Origin: Bdellovibrio sp. SKB1291214
GTDB taxonomy: Bacteria > Bdellovibrionota > Bdellovibrionia > Bdellovibrionales > Bdellovibrionaceae
DNA: 64,000 nucleotides
Direction: 5' to 3'
NCBI RefSeq assembly: GCF_002209355.2
Contig: NZ_CP106855.1
Coordinates: forward strand, 1,922,001 to 1,986,000
In this document: positions 25,398-34,713 of the stretch, piece by piece
Position numbering within the stretch: the stretch's first letter is position 1
Layout of the letters: each line of letters starts with the position of its first letter
The notes under the pieces: model-generated
Told to the model about the DNA's origin: nothing
The model's database searches: none
Seen by the model: the letters and a program-made list of their open reading frames with translations, nothing else
Translations under genes and position numbers: made by a program

Positions 25398-26144
25398 TTG
25401 AAAGCAGCATTGATTAAATTCAGACGAGTTCTTTTTAAAGCGATGCTGCTTTTCTTTGTCACAAGTATCGGTTTTGTTCTGCTATATCGATTTGTTCCCG
25501 TCTATATCACACCCTTGATGGTGATCCGTTCCGCTCAGTCCATTTTTTCCGATAAATTTGTAGGTATCAATCATGACTGGGTTCCTTTGGAGGAGATCTC
25601 TCCATCCATGCAAAAGGCCGTACTAAAAGCTGAAGACTATCGTTTTTTTGATCATAGCGGTTTTGATTTCGATGCCATCGAAAAGGCGATTAAATACAAT
25701 AAGACTCATAAACGCAGTCGTGGTGCGAGTACGATTTCTCAACAAACTGCTAAGAACGTTTTCCTGTGGCCGACTCGGGATTGGGTTCGCAAAGGTTTGG
25801 AAGCTTACTTCACAGTGTTGATCGAGTTCACTTGGCCTAAAGAGCGCATCATGGAAGTTTATCTGAACGTGATCGAGATGGGCCCCGGCGTCTACGGTGT
25901 GGAAGCAGCTTCGCAAAAGTATTTTAAGAAGAAGGCAAAAAATATTTCTGCTTCTCAAGCCAGTTTGATTGCAGCTGTGTTGCCGAATCCTCGTCGCCTG
26001 CGCATTGATCGTCCTTCAAATTATGTTGTCCGTCGACAACAACGAATTCTTTATCGCGTGAGTCCACCATTTCCGCGCGAAGAACGCGCTTCTTTTTTAG
26101 ACTTTCTTGATTTCAAATTCGATAGCGATGAATCTCAAGATTAA
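25398..26144 (+). CDS. mtgA: Monofunctional peptidoglycan glycosyltransferase
   Basis: 248 residues. One N-terminal membrane helix (~13-36), then the GT51 domain: KAVLKAEDYRFFDHSGFD (catalytic Glu 79), RGASTISQQTAKNVFL (the S.ITQQ-type motif) and EVYLNVIEMGPGVYGVEAASQKYF. It polymerises lipid II into glycan strands without a transpeptidase domain. The start is TTG at 25398, preceded by AAGAGTAAG; no ATG lies close enough. A predator grows inside prey as a filament, so multiple wall synthases are expected. Confidence 0.94.
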   Translation: MKAALIKFRRVLFKAMLLFFVTSIGFVLLYRFVPVYITPLMVIRSAQSIFSDKFVGINHDWVPLEEISPSMQKAVLKAEDYRFFDHSGFDFDAIEKAIKYNKTHKRSRGASTISQQTAKNVFLWPTRDWVRKGLEAYFTVLIEFTWPKERIMEVYLNVIEMGPGVYGVEAASQKYFKKKAKNISASQASLIAAVLPNPRRLRIDRPSNYVVRRQQRILYRVSPPFPREERASFLDFLDFKFDSDESQD

Positions 26145-26449
26145 CGATTCAGTAATTTCACTCGTTGCGTAAATTGATTTCTAATTATTAATATCTGCGA
26201 TTTTTTCTTCACAGGTTTCTGCATTTCTTCGCAATTTCTCGAATGAAAAACATAAAATTTCTGTTCTCATGACTGACCTCAGGGATCAAACACGGCGAGT
26301 TCGGCCAGTGTTCATTACAAAAATATTTATATCCACTCCATGACCTCAGCGATACGAATTTATTCCAACACACAACTGCATCTTCAGGATTTTACAGGTA
26401 CGTCGGCTCACACCTGAAGGTGCTTAAAAGATTTTATGGAGAAAATTTT
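26145..26449 (+). promoter_or_regulatory. Leader region of the six-gene exported cluster, with hairpin
   Basis: A 305-base gap. An 11-pair stem (GCATCTTCAGG at 26378-26388 with CCTGAAGGTGC at 26413-26423, one G-T) lies just before the GGAG ribosome site at 26438. Two copies of TGACCTCAG (26274-26282 and 26341-26349) are 67 bases apart. A weaker hairpin is seen around 26290-26312 (AACAC...GTGTT). AT-rich boxes near 26165-26190 could be a promoter, but spacing is not convincing. Confidence 0.5.
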
Positions 26450-26995
26450 ATGAACTTGAAACGCGTATTAATCGTGTTGGCTACTCTTTTGCTTAGCTAT
26501 GCTTCCCATGCAAATGAATTCGACGAGGGTTCTGGTGAGTTCGACGCTCTTGCAAGACCGGGCTACAGCGAAGCAGACATTCAAAAGAAAATCGAAAATG
26601 AAATGGCAATCGCTTGTTCAGGAAACCTGTGCAAAGTGGTTGGTCAAGACAACCAGGGTTCTGGTTGGACCGTTCAGTTTCAAGTCGGCTATGGCGATAA
26701 TAACAATAATGGCAATGGCGATACGATCTATATCGGCGGCAACAATAACAACAATGGTGATGATGGATATGCCAGTGTCACGGTCACTTACAGAAATTTC
26801 AAATGCCACTCCAACCTTTTAGTGACCCCTGCCGTGTACCGCTTCGTAAATACCTACCTTTACAACATGGTGAATTCTGATGGCTCTGTGAAAAGGAATT
26901 TCTCTCCTGCAGATCAAACAGTCATTTTGTTCTACACGACAATGTTGAACAAGGTGAGTGCATGCGGCATGGGCGGCGGCGGCGGATTGAACTAG
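26450..26995 (+). CDS. Exported Asn-rich protein, first of six-gene cluster
   Basis: 181 residues from ATG at 26450 (GGAG upstream; a longer frame from 26420 lacks a signal start). Signal peptide LKRVLIVLATLLLSYASHA. The middle carries two Asn/Gly/Asp-rich runs (DNNNNGNGD and GGNNNNNGDDG) flanking TIYI. Four Cys (ACSGNLC, FKCHS, ACGM) and a Gly-run C-terminus (GMGGGGGLN). No family recognised. The next gene begins 12 bases later. Confidence 0.75.
   Translation: MNLKRVLIVLATLLLSYASHANEFDEGSGEFDALARPGYSEADIQKKIENEMAIACSGNLCKVVGQDNQGSGWTVQFQVGYGDNNNNGNGDTIYIGGNNNNNGDDGYASVTVTYRNFKCHSNLLVTPAVYRFVNTYLYNMVNSDGSVKRNFSPADQTVILFYTTMLNKVSACGMGGGGGLN
26696..26766 (+). repeat. AAT/AAC-rich low-complexity segment
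   Basis: Short imperfect AAC/AAT and GGC/GAT codon runs encode the Asn-rich segments. Such runs can vary in length between strains by slippage. Confidence 0.6.
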
Positions 26996-27007
26996 GAGTG
27001 GGCGGAT

Positions 27008-29746
27008 ATGAAGCTATCATTGGGTATATTGATGTTAATCCTAGGCACCTTTGGTGCCGTGGCGCAGGCGCAGGCCTCTGTGCCGACATCGGGAACGACT
27101 CTTCAATTAAATAATTTAAGAATCGCTAATAGAGCTCAATGTGCGGTGGATTCCGAGATGCCAACCGATACCGCTTTCATCGTAGTTGATGGGTATAATG
27201 CGGGAAAACTTTCGTACTCTTTGGCTAAGAACATCGGCGCCGATGGGGCGCAAATGAGTTCGCAAGGGATGCAGGATTTCCGCATTGCTGTCTCGGTACT
27301 GACAAAAAATATCGCGAATAAATTATTTACGGGTGCACTGCCGATGCTCCCGTTAAATTTGAAAACATCCAAGCTTCATCAATATAATGCCTTGGCTGCG
27401 AAATGTGACAAAAAAACTTACTGTCCAGAACTGAATACTTACCTTGCGAAAATCTGGGATAACTCCGAGGGCGCCGGAATTCCTTGGACGAAAATTGATA
27501 ATTTCACCGGTTCCCAATTTCTGAAGTCTAAAAAGGCAGATCGTGTGGGCTGCTTTTACGTAAAAAAATTCTCGGGTCTTCAGGGAAATCTGCATACGAC
27601 AGAATTGGACGTCGCATCCTTACAGGATATGGCCCAGTCCTATTTAAATCATGATAAGAATATCACGGCTTGCGAAGATCGTGATGTCTCTCTCGATTCC
27701 AGAAACTCCATGATTCAACTCAATTTAAAGTTGGACGGGGTGGGCGATTTCAATGCCTATGGTTTTGATTTCTGGAACAGTGTTAAAATCTATCTTTCCT
27801 TTGCGTGGAGATATTCAAACATTCCCTCGCAAGTCAGTCCCCATATGGGAGAGCTGTTTAAATCCGTGGCGCTCGAGGAATCCATCATGTTGGTTCCGAA
27901 TGGCTGTAAAAGTATCGAAAAACCGGCTTGCGATTCAGAAACTCTATCTTTGAATTCTCTGCGAGAATTAGCGAAGCCAGGTCAGAATCCTGCGGATTCC
28001 TTTAAAGAAAATCCAGATGGACCAGAAAAAGGCACAGTTAATAATGGCGCGCGTTCGGTGAACGACGATTTCTTGGGGACTCGTGGCTATCAAGAGGCTT
28101 CTGATTGGGTGGAAAATTTCCGTAAGAACTATGTGGAAAACCGTGGCTCCATGAAGAATCGTCTGCAAAGTTCGATTCAATTTTTGAATGTCTTGTCTGG
28201 CGCGATGACCGCGGAGGAACTTAATGAATTCGTAAAACCAATGGCCTTTGCCGGCCATTATTCGAATACCCACCGTGACGAGCTTTACTACATGTGCACA
28301 GAGGCTCGCCTGGCCGGTGACAGACGCTTGGATTTCATGCGTTCAGGAATTGACCGTATAAAACAACTTAGCGTCATGCAAAAGGCTTTTGAAGGGTCTC
28401 CTAAATCTTTGGATCAAATGGAAGAATATTTCGATCGATCCGCTGCGGGTTTGGTCAGCTTTTGCGATACTTTAGAAAAGCAAAAAATTTGGAATGTTGA
28501 TGGCTATGTTGTCAATCGCGAAGGCTTCAATCGCTGGGCAAAAGAAATCCTAAACATCCCGCGCAATAAGGAAGCGACAGGAGTCGAATTCCAACCGATG
28601 ACTTTCGGGGCGCCCCTTTTGGTGTGGGATAAAAGTAAGCCTACAACGCCGTCTAATATCATTTGTTTGACGGGAATGGATTGTGCTCGCAAATTGACCA
28701 AGGCCATGGTGGACCTGTATGCAGTATCCAAGTATGCAGATGCATTTTTACCTGTTTCTTCAACAGTCTCTTCGCCAGATATTTTCAATCCCTATGCGGA
28801 TCTGAAGGCCTGCAAGATTTACGATCCCTGGTTTCAAACACGTCGCGCGAACAAGCGCCTGTTTGCGGATTTAACAAGTACTGTGTTGTTTGGTTGGAAT
28901 GCGCTGCCGATGTACATCGATGTGGATTTCACAGCTCCGAAGGTCACAAGCCTTAATGAGATGATTGAAAATGGCACAGTTAAGTTTGATCCGGCGATTC
29001 AAAAATCAAAAATGCAGTATGCGATGCTAGCTGATTTCGGTCCTCTGGTCGGCGCGCCCTGTGCGGTGTCGATTGCGCCAAACAGTGCTAAGGCTTTTAA
29101 CTTTTATGCATTTAACGGCATCACGCTGAATTATTGCAAAGCCCGTTCTGATGGCACGGCAATAGGCGGTAACAACGGCTCTGTGGAAAATAAAACGCCA
29201 GATGCTCGATCATATTGCGGCGGTTGTTCCTTGAATTTCGTGGGTGTGACTTCTGGAGCCGCGATGATGACAGCAAATGCGCTGCCTATCAACCCCATCA
29301 AGCTTGGAATATATTTCTTTCGTTCCATCCAACGTTTTGTCCAAGCAAAAAAGGACAAAGTGAATATTCCGATTTCTGCTGACGTGAATTTACAGAAAGT
29401 GGCAGAGACTTATCAAAAGCACGGCGGATCTATTCCAGAACACTGCGTGGAGCAGCTGGGGGCGGGCGTGGGCTGCTATCAAAGTATTTGTGTGGCAAAG
29501 GCAGCAGACGCCTTTGAAAAATACACAGGTAAAAAGGTTCTCGACATCGAGACCGCAAGCACAACTTCGTCTTCGATTACCAAATCCGTCGTTATCAAAT
29601 CTGCATTTTGCGATGGCGATGTTCAGATGAAATTCAACTGCTCAGACGATGGCAAAAGATTTTCGACCTTTGAACGTTTTGGTGGACTGTATGGTCGCAC
29701 CAAAGCATGCCGTGATGCCATCGGGCAGAATTTCTGGGGGCGCTAG
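27008..29746 (+). CDS. Large exported Cys-rich protein of unknown family
   Basis: 912 residues with signal peptide (LGILMLILGTFGAVAQAQA). About 22 Cys are spread over the whole length, among them CKSIEKPACDS, YCGGCS, GCYQSIC and CDGDVQMKFNC, which suggests many disulfides and a periplasmic or surface location. The rest is a mixed helical/strand protein with no known domain or catalytic motif. It is by far the largest in the cluster and may be its core. GGAGTGGGCGGAT precedes the ATG, and its stop overlaps the next GTG start by one base. Confidence 0.78.
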   Translation: MKLSLGILMLILGTFGAVAQAQASVPTSGTTLQLNNLRIANRAQCAVDSEMPTDTAFIVVDGYNAGKLSYSLAKNIGADGAQMSSQGMQDFRIAVSVLTKNIANKLFTGALPMLPLNLKTSKLHQYNALAAKCDKKTYCPELNTYLAKIWDNSEGAGIPWTKIDNFTGSQFLKSKKADRVGCFYVKKFSGLQGNLHTTELDVASLQDMAQSYLNHDKNITACEDRDVSLDSRNSMIQLNLKLDGVGDFNAYGFDFWNSVKIYLSFAWRYSNIPSQVSPHMGELFKSVALEESIMLVPNGCKSIEKPACDSETLSLNSLRELAKPGQNPADSFKENPDGPEKGTVNNGARSVNDDFLGTRGYQEASDWVENFRKNYVENRGSMKNRLQSSIQFLNVLSGAMTAEELNEFVKPMAFAGHYSNTHRDELYYMCTEARLAGDRRLDFMRSGIDRIKQLSVMQKAFEGSPKSLDQMEEYFDRSAAGLVSFCDTLEKQKIWNVDGYVVNREGFNRWAKEILNIPRNKEATGVEFQPMTFGAPLLVWDKSKPTTPSNIICLTGMDCARKLTKAMVDLYAVSKYADAFLPVSSTVSSPDIFNPYADLKACKIYDPWFQTRRANKRLFADLTSTVLFGWNALPMYIDVDFTAPKVTSLNEMIENGTVKFDPAIQKSKMQYAMLADFGPLVGAPCAVSIAPNSAKAFNFYAFNGITLNYCKARSDGTAIGGNNGSVENKTPDARSYCGGCSLNFVGVTSGAAMMTANALPINPIKLGIYFFRSIQRFVQAKKDKVNIPISADVNLQKVAETYQKHGGSIPEHCVEQLGAGVGCYQSICVAKAADAFEKYTGKKVLDIETASTTSSSITKSVVIKSAFCDGDVQMKFNCSDDGKRFSTFERFGGLYGRTKACRDAIGQNFWGR

Positions 29747-30339
29747 TGAAGAATATATTACTGGGACTTGTCTTATCTTTCAGTTCGCTCAACGCCGGGG
29801 CTTTTACGGTTGAATCCACCTACGACCAGATATTAACGGGGCAGTATGTGAAAACCACCAAGGTTTCTTGCCAGGAAACCACGGCAAACTATTGCACTCA
29901 GATTTGCAACAACCCTGTGCAATGTGTAAGGCGAGAACCGTACTGCAGAAACTGTGCGGGAACCTCCTCGCCATTGCTGCGCCAACTCTTCACCGAACTC
30001 TCCCGATTGTATGCGATTCAAGCCCCAATGCTGGAGTTAAGTCCTCTGATCCATTTCTTGGCCCATCAGAATTACGTACTGCTGGATTTGAACAGCGTAT
30101 TTAATTACTACACGCCCGTGGGTGGAGAACTCTTTTTGAATGAGCTTCGAAGTTTTTGCGCAGATCAAGCAGATACTGCTCTTTTAGTGGTGAAGCTGGA
30201 TGAGGTTCATCAACCGGCATCCCTGAACTATGTTTTGTGCAAAAACCCCATGGGCCAGACGGCAGCATTTGAAGTTGCACCCCGCACGCCAGGTATTCAA
30301 CAGCAATTGAAAACAGAAATATTTTTTAACTTAAACTGA
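29746..30339 (+). CDS. Exported Cys-rich protein
   Basis: 197 residues. Signal peptide ILLGLVLSFSSLNAGA. Eight Cys, six of them packed in residues ~40-70 (VSCQETTANYCTQICNNP, VQCVRREPYCRNC), giving a compact disulfide knot-like region; then a helical part and FCADQ, VLCKNP. No family recognised. GTG start overlapping the stop of the 912-residue protein (TAGTG) indicates translational coupling, hence a likely partner. Confidence 0.76.
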   Translation: MKNILLGLVLSFSSLNAGAFTVESTYDQILTGQYVKTTKVSCQETTANYCTQICNNPVQCVRREPYCRNCAGTSSPLLRQLFTELSRLYAIQAPMLELSPLIHFLAHQNYVLLDLNSVFNYYTPVGGELFLNELRSFCADQADTALLVVKLDEVHQPASLNYVLCKNPMGQTAAFEVAPRTPGIQQQLKTEIFFNLN

Positions 30340-30386
30340 GGAATTCAGTTTATTAAAACTCCCTTAACCGGGAAAAGGAGAACAAC

Positions 30387-31517
30387 ATGAAGCGTTTTGT
30401 AAAAGGTTTGGCTGCGACAGCCGTTACCTTCATGGCGATCCAAGCGAACGCCGTGCAAGTTACTTATACATTCAGAGTGAACAGCTCTGGTCCAAGCATT
30501 TATCCGTGTAATGCGGGTCTATTAACAGAGAATCCATATCAAGGTGACAAAGCAATTTGCTACACTGCGGATACTCACGAAGTTTGTGATCCTGATTGCG
30601 TCGGAGTTGATTGCCAAGGTAAAGACAATGGTAAACCAGGCCCTGAGTTGCCAGGTCCGGGTAATCCACATCCGCACTCTGCTGCGATGGAACTATTTAC
30701 GGGCGGTCATCACGGTCCTCCGGGCGGTGGCGGTCACCAACCTCCAAGAAAAAATGTTTGCGAATGTACGACAGAATACGGTCGTAAAAACGGCAACTAC
30801 CTTCATGCGACTTACACTCCATGGGGTGAAAACAACGATCCACACAAAGATGTGATCTCTGGCCAAGGCAATCAATTTGCTAAGCTTTTCAATGACGAAG
30901 TAACGCCATATAAAAACGTATTGCAAACTTTGGCATTCAATCTTGGTAGCGAATTGTATACAGCGAAATACTTCGTTGATATCTGCTACCGTGGCTCACA
31001 AATTGACTACGGCACAATCAATACTGGCTGGAACATTCTTGCTGAAACGGCGGTAACAGACTTTGGTTTCGCACCACAAGGCCAAGGTTACAGCAAACTT
31101 TCAGATCTTGAGATGAAAGCCTATGTGATCTGTACAAATCAAAACAAGACTTGTGAACACGGCAATTGCAACGAATACGATACAGCTATCGATGGCGCGC
31201 AAGTGGCTCAATTCAACAACGCGTTCTTGGATTATTTGGGTCAAGGTAAATTCCATTACTCTGACAAATCTAACTGGCAACCAGCTAAAGGTTCTTTCAC
31301 TCAGTTGATCGACAACAAAAATGAAGACCTTGGTAACCACGCAGCAGCTAAATTCTGTAAAGTTCGTTACGTGTATTCTGAAACGAATGGTTTGGATAAA
31401 CACAAAGCAAAACACAGAAAATGGCAAAAACACGGCGCTAATATCTGCACTCACACGAAAATTGAGATGGCATCTATGGGCGAATGTTCTAACTGTGGCG
31501 GCGGCCACCACCACTAA
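30387..31517 (+). CDS. Exported Cys/His-rich protein, paralogue of the sixth gene
   Basis: 376 residues. Signal peptide FVKGLAATAVTFMAIQANA. Fifteen Cys and a Gly/Pro/His-rich insert (~100-125, ELFTGGHHGPPGGGGHQPPR). The end is CSNCGGGHHH, a plausible metal site. Shared with the 298-residue protein two genes on: an early CNAG, EVC, a CxC, LGSE..AKY.VDICYRG/LGSE..AEYSVRFCYLG, then (K/R)FCKV/FCVFEF, and a final IC.H/ICKQG...C. A strong AAGGAG ribosome site lies upstream. Function unknown. Confidence 0.78.
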   Translation: MKRFVKGLAATAVTFMAIQANAVQVTYTFRVNSSGPSIYPCNAGLLTENPYQGDKAICYTADTHEVCDPDCVGVDCQGKDNGKPGPELPGPGNPHPHSAAMELFTGGHHGPPGGGGHQPPRKNVCECTTEYGRKNGNYLHATYTPWGENNDPHKDVISGQGNQFAKLFNDEVTPYKNVLQTLAFNLGSELYTAKYFVDICYRGSQIDYGTINTGWNILAETAVTDFGFAPQGQGYSKLSDLEMKAYVICTNQNKTCEHGNCNEYDTAIDGAQVAQFNNAFLDYLGQGKFHYSDKSNWQPAKGSFTQLIDNKNEDLGNHAAAKFCKVRYVYSETNGLDKHKAKHRKWQKHGANICTHTKIEMASMGECSNCGGGHHH

Positions 31518-31530
31518 TTCGAGAGTTTAA

Positions 31531-31554
31531 GCATTTCCGCTAAAGGCGGAGTGC
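31531..31554 (+). other. Intergenic hairpin between cluster genes four and five
   Basis: GCATTTCCGC (31531-31540) pairs with GCGGAGTGC (31546-31554) with one bulge. It may tune expression or RNA stability between the two genes. Confidence 0.4.
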
Positions 31555-31572
31555 AGAGAAGAGGAGACTGCG

Positions 31573-33144
31573 ATGTCTGAAATTAAACTGAAGAGATTCT
31601 GGTCTCTTCTTCTTGGGTTGTTCTTCACTCTATCGGGCGCGGCGGCGTCCGCAGCCTGCGTGGTGGACAATGATGATCGAATTCAACTTAATGTTTCCCC
31701 CGAGACTAAGTCTTGGGGGGACTACAATGGGAATAAACTTATCACGGCCTCTAAGGTTTATAAGTGTGAGCAAGATGCGGGACGCTATCTGATGCTGTCG
31801 ATGGGCGCCACTCAGTGGAGCGCATCCACAGATGTCAAAGACACCTATTTATTTGATACCTATGAGCCCGAGACATGCTCTTTAAAAAACTCGAAGGCTT
31901 TTGCGTCTTATACACCGGAGCGCACTAAAGCCAACTTCAGTCGCCAGTACAAATTTATCAGAAGCTGTTTCGATCTTCGCGTGGTTGATATGGGCGGTGC
32001 CCAAATCATTGCTAAGGAAAACCAACAGTACTGCAAAGTGGAAAGAACCTCTGACGGCGCTGTCATTCTTCGCGGTGATATGTGTTTTCTAAAAATTCGT
32101 GCGCAAAGTAATTTTGCCGTGCAGCCGATTTTCAACAATAAATGTGCAGACCCTGATTACTTGCGTTCGATCGGCGTTCAAGCTCAGGACATTTATGCCA
32201 ACCTGAATATCCTAACAACAGGGGATGATTCCGGTTACAGCGAGGACGTCGACAACATCGGCAGCCGCGCGTTGCATATTAATATCACTCCCAATTCTAA
32301 AGTCCTTAATCTGTCCGAAGATTTTGGCGCCAGTGTCCCAAGATTTCCAACCAGCTACAACATCAACGCTGATTGGGGGGACTTGAAAATCCATACGGAT
32401 TTTGAAAATAAAACTGAAATTGATCTTTCGTTTTTTGTCTCTAATATGGCCTCAGAAAAATGTGTTGCAGGGGAATGCTCGAGCTCTTCAAATTTTACCC
32501 AACCTTTTGTGGGGCAGGTGGAGCTTTTTAAACTTTCAAGTGGCCGTCCTCCCAAGCTTGTGGAGGAGTGGTGGGATGGTGGACTGGTTCCTCCAAACTG
32601 GCAGGGCTTTGTCAAAGGGATTCAATACCGTGTACCTGATACCGTCGTCGATGCTGGAGGACGGTACCGAATGGTTGCAACCTTCCAAGATCCCACAGAT
32701 GACTATGCGATTTATTTGAACGGTCTTCGTCAAATGTTGCTGCGCATGTATGATGTCGAAGGCGCTACAGTAGGGGTCGATACCTTGCCTGCGTTAGCGA
32801 CTTTAAATACATTAGGTGTGATTCCGGGATTTAACGGAACCCGTGTGTTGAATCAGAATAACCAAAGTGTGGATTTGTCTCAGACATTAAAGGGGCTAGA
32901 GGAGATTATTTCCTCCACAGTCTGGCCGCCTTACTATAGTGCGATTTGCGATCACGACAAATGCACAAAAATTAAAAACAGAAAATTCCATCAACGTCTG
33001 GTTTTGGAGTTTGTTGTAGGACGCCCCGAAGTTGGTGAGGATGAAGTGAAAATTCAAGACATCCATATGCAAAAAATCTCTCCGATCTTTGACAACTATC
33101 CGATGCAGAAAGCTGACTTCGTGAGCTTGCAATGTGGGGGATAA
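31573..33144 (+). CDS. Exported Cys-rich protein of unknown family
   Basis: 523 residues. Signal peptide around LLLGLFFTLSGAAASA. Twelve Cys, beginning CVVDNDD, with pairs such as KCVAGEC and ICDHDKC. Long beta-rich stretches (WGDYNGNKLITASKV, FYVSNMASEK-like and YLNGLRQMLLRMYD) suggest repeated beta domains. No family recognised. AGAGGAGA before ATG. It is flanked by the two paralogues of the cluster, and the next gene starts just after its stop. Confidence 0.76.
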   Translation: MSEIKLKRFWSLLLGLFFTLSGAAASAACVVDNDDRIQLNVSPETKSWGDYNGNKLITASKVYKCEQDAGRYLMLSMGATQWSASTDVKDTYLFDTYEPETCSLKNSKAFASYTPERTKANFSRQYKFIRSCFDLRVVDMGGAQIIAKENQQYCKVERTSDGAVILRGDMCFLKIRAQSNFAVQPIFNNKCADPDYLRSIGVQAQDIYANLNILTTGDDSGYSEDVDNIGSRALHINITPNSKVLNLSEDFGASVPRFPTSYNINADWGDLKIHTDFENKTEIDLSFFVSNMASEKCVAGECSSSSNFTQPFVGQVELFKLSSGRPPKLVEEWWDGGLVPPNWQGFVKGIQYRVPDTVVDAGGRYRMVATFQDPTDDYAIYLNGLRQMLLRMYDVEGATVGVDTLPALATLNTLGVIPGFNGTRVLNQNNQSVDLSQTLKGLEEIISSTVWPPYYSAICDHDKCTKIKNRKFHQRLVLEFVVGRPEVGEDEVKIQDIHMQKISPIFDNYPMQKADFVSLQCGG

Positions 33145-33149
33145 ATCCT

Positions 33150-34028
33150 ATGAAGTGGATTTTTATAGCTTTCGTTCTGTTAATGGCTTTGGCTTCTCAG
33201 GCAGAAGTTGCCATACAAACGGCCGTAGATACGACAACCGCCGAGGAGTTATATCTATGCAACGCAGGCCTTCGTCACCCGACTTTACAAAACGAACAAG
33301 AGTGCTTGGACCTGTCTTCGGGAGAGGTTTGTTCCCCCCATGAGAATGACCCTAAAAAGCCCGCTTGCGTTTGCCGTGCTAAATCTAATTACGGTGATCA
33401 GATCATCGGCTGGAATCAGGATGGGGAGTACGCTAACATTATTGGAACAAACGATTGGATGAGCTTGTTCTCAACACCCAATTCGTTTGCCAATAAATTG
33501 TCACGTTTGGATATTTCGTTAGGCAGTGAAAACCTGGGGGCTGAGTACTCGGTTCGTTTTTGTTACTTGGGACCCCAGGAAGTTTTGAAAACGGAAGGCA
33601 CGACCACCAAAGATCTGACAGAAGGAAAATACCAAGTTGAAGTTTCTTTGGCGGGTGCGAATTACAACAAAGCCTTGGATAAAGTCTATTTTTCTTATCA
33701 ATGTGATTACCGTTACCGTGGGAACCAATCGGGTCCTCGCAGATCGAATGATCACGGACCTTCTAAAGGTATCGTCGAAAACGACGACAGCGCAAACTAC
33801 ACGATCTTTGGTGATTCCCCGGGGGCACGTCCAGGAACTGTTAATTTTCTTCGCAGAGCTTTATCCTTAAACTCAACCTCTTCGCAAGTTCCGCGGTTTT
33901 GTGTCTTTGAGTTCAAATTCAAAGAGCTGGCAGGTAAAAACCTGGGCAGAAATATTAATGCGACCCAGGCCAACTTCACGGGCAAGCTTCGCATATGCAA
34001 GCAAGGCACTTGTCCTTCTGGCCTTTAG
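33150..34028 (+). CDS. Exported Cys-rich protein, paralogue of the fourth gene
   Basis: 292 residues from ATG at 33150 (an upstream ATG at 33132 overlaps the previous gene and gives no signal peptide). Signal peptide KWIFIAFVLLMALASQA. Ten Cys in positions that align with the 376-residue protein, without its His-rich parts. GGGGGA upstream serves as the ribosome site. It is the last gene of the cluster; the following gene on the same strand begins about 75 bases later and is cytoplasmic. Confidence 0.77.
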   Translation: MKWIFIAFVLLMALASQAEVAIQTAVDTTTAEELYLCNAGLRHPTLQNEQECLDLSSGEVCSPHENDPKKPACVCRAKSNYGDQIIGWNQDGEYANIIGTNDWMSLFSTPNSFANKLSRLDISLGSENLGAEYSVRFCYLGPQEVLKTEGTTTKDLTEGKYQVEVSLAGANYNKALDKVYFSYQCDYRYRGNQSGPRRSNDHGPSKGIVENDDSANYTIFGDSPGARPGTVNFLRRALSLNSTSSQVPRFCVFEFKFKELAGKNLGRNINATQANFTGKLRICKQGTCPSGL

Positions 34029-34103
34029 TTTGCAACTTGTCCGAGTTTGAGCGTTTCCTATCTAATCCTTGACCGAATTATTGTTGGGAACAATGATTTG
34101 ATC

Positions 34104-34697
34104 ATGAAGATGACCGAAGAGATTTATCAAATGCTCGTGGCTTCCCCTGAAGAGGCCAATAAAATGGCGATGCTACACTTGCAGTCCGCCCATAGCCAAG
34201 AGGAAAAAGATTCCATCAATTGGGCCCGAGCCTTTGCTTTGGTCGAAATGAAGGAATATGCCGAGGCCCTTGAAATCTGGCAGGACATTTTCAATCGTAC
34301 CCAGGATCATAAAGCTCTTCACCAGGTCGGCTATGTGCACCGAGCCTCTGGAAATTTGCCGATGGCAGTAAATATATTTAGCCAAGAATTCTCTCTGATT
34401 TCCCAAGATGATAAACAGTCCTTAGCTGTGAATCTTTACGAGCAATCATACAGCCATATTCTTTTAGGATACATGCGCAAAGCTCACGAGATGTTCACTC
34501 GCTATGAAGAACTGAACATGAGCGAATTTGATCTGATTGAAAGAGGCTGCTTTTTCCGTTTAAAAGGTGATCTTCATAAGACAACGGACGTTGTCGTTGC
34601 GAAAACAGCCTACGAGGAAAGCCTCAAGTTTTTTACTCAAGCCAATGACGAAACAGCCGCGCAGGAAGTTAAGCAAAGACTGGCTGTTTTAAGCTAA
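34104..34697 (+). CDS. TPR-like helical protein
   Basis: 197 residues from ATG at 34104 (34110 is equally possible; both share the frame). Repeating helix pairs: EYAEALEIWQDIF..., HKALHQVGYVHRASGNLPMAVNIFSQEF, and LGYMRKAHEMFTRYEELN, typical of tetratricopeptide repeats, which bind proteins. No signal peptide, so cytoplasmic. It lies between the exported cluster and a regulator. Confidence 0.65.
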   Translation: MKMTEEIYQMLVASPEEANKMAMLHLQSAHSQEEKDSINWARAFALVEMKEYAEALEIWQDIFNRTQDHKALHQVGYVHRASGNLPMAVNIFSQEFSLISQDDKQSLAVNLYEQSYSHILLGYMRKAHEMFTRYEELNMSEFDLIERGCFFRLKGDLHKTTDVVVAKTAYEESLKFFTQANDETAAQEVKQRLAVLS

Positions 34698-34713
34698 ATC
34701 GTTAAAAGTCCCC

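Noticed and set aside
26450-34028. Conjugation-type (TraU/TraN-like) Cys-rich proteins
   Set aside because: No matching signature and no other transfer or type IV secretion genes in the window.
34047-34103. TTG start upstream of the TPR-like gene
   Set aside because: No ribosome site; ATG at 34104 or 34110 gives a natural start.
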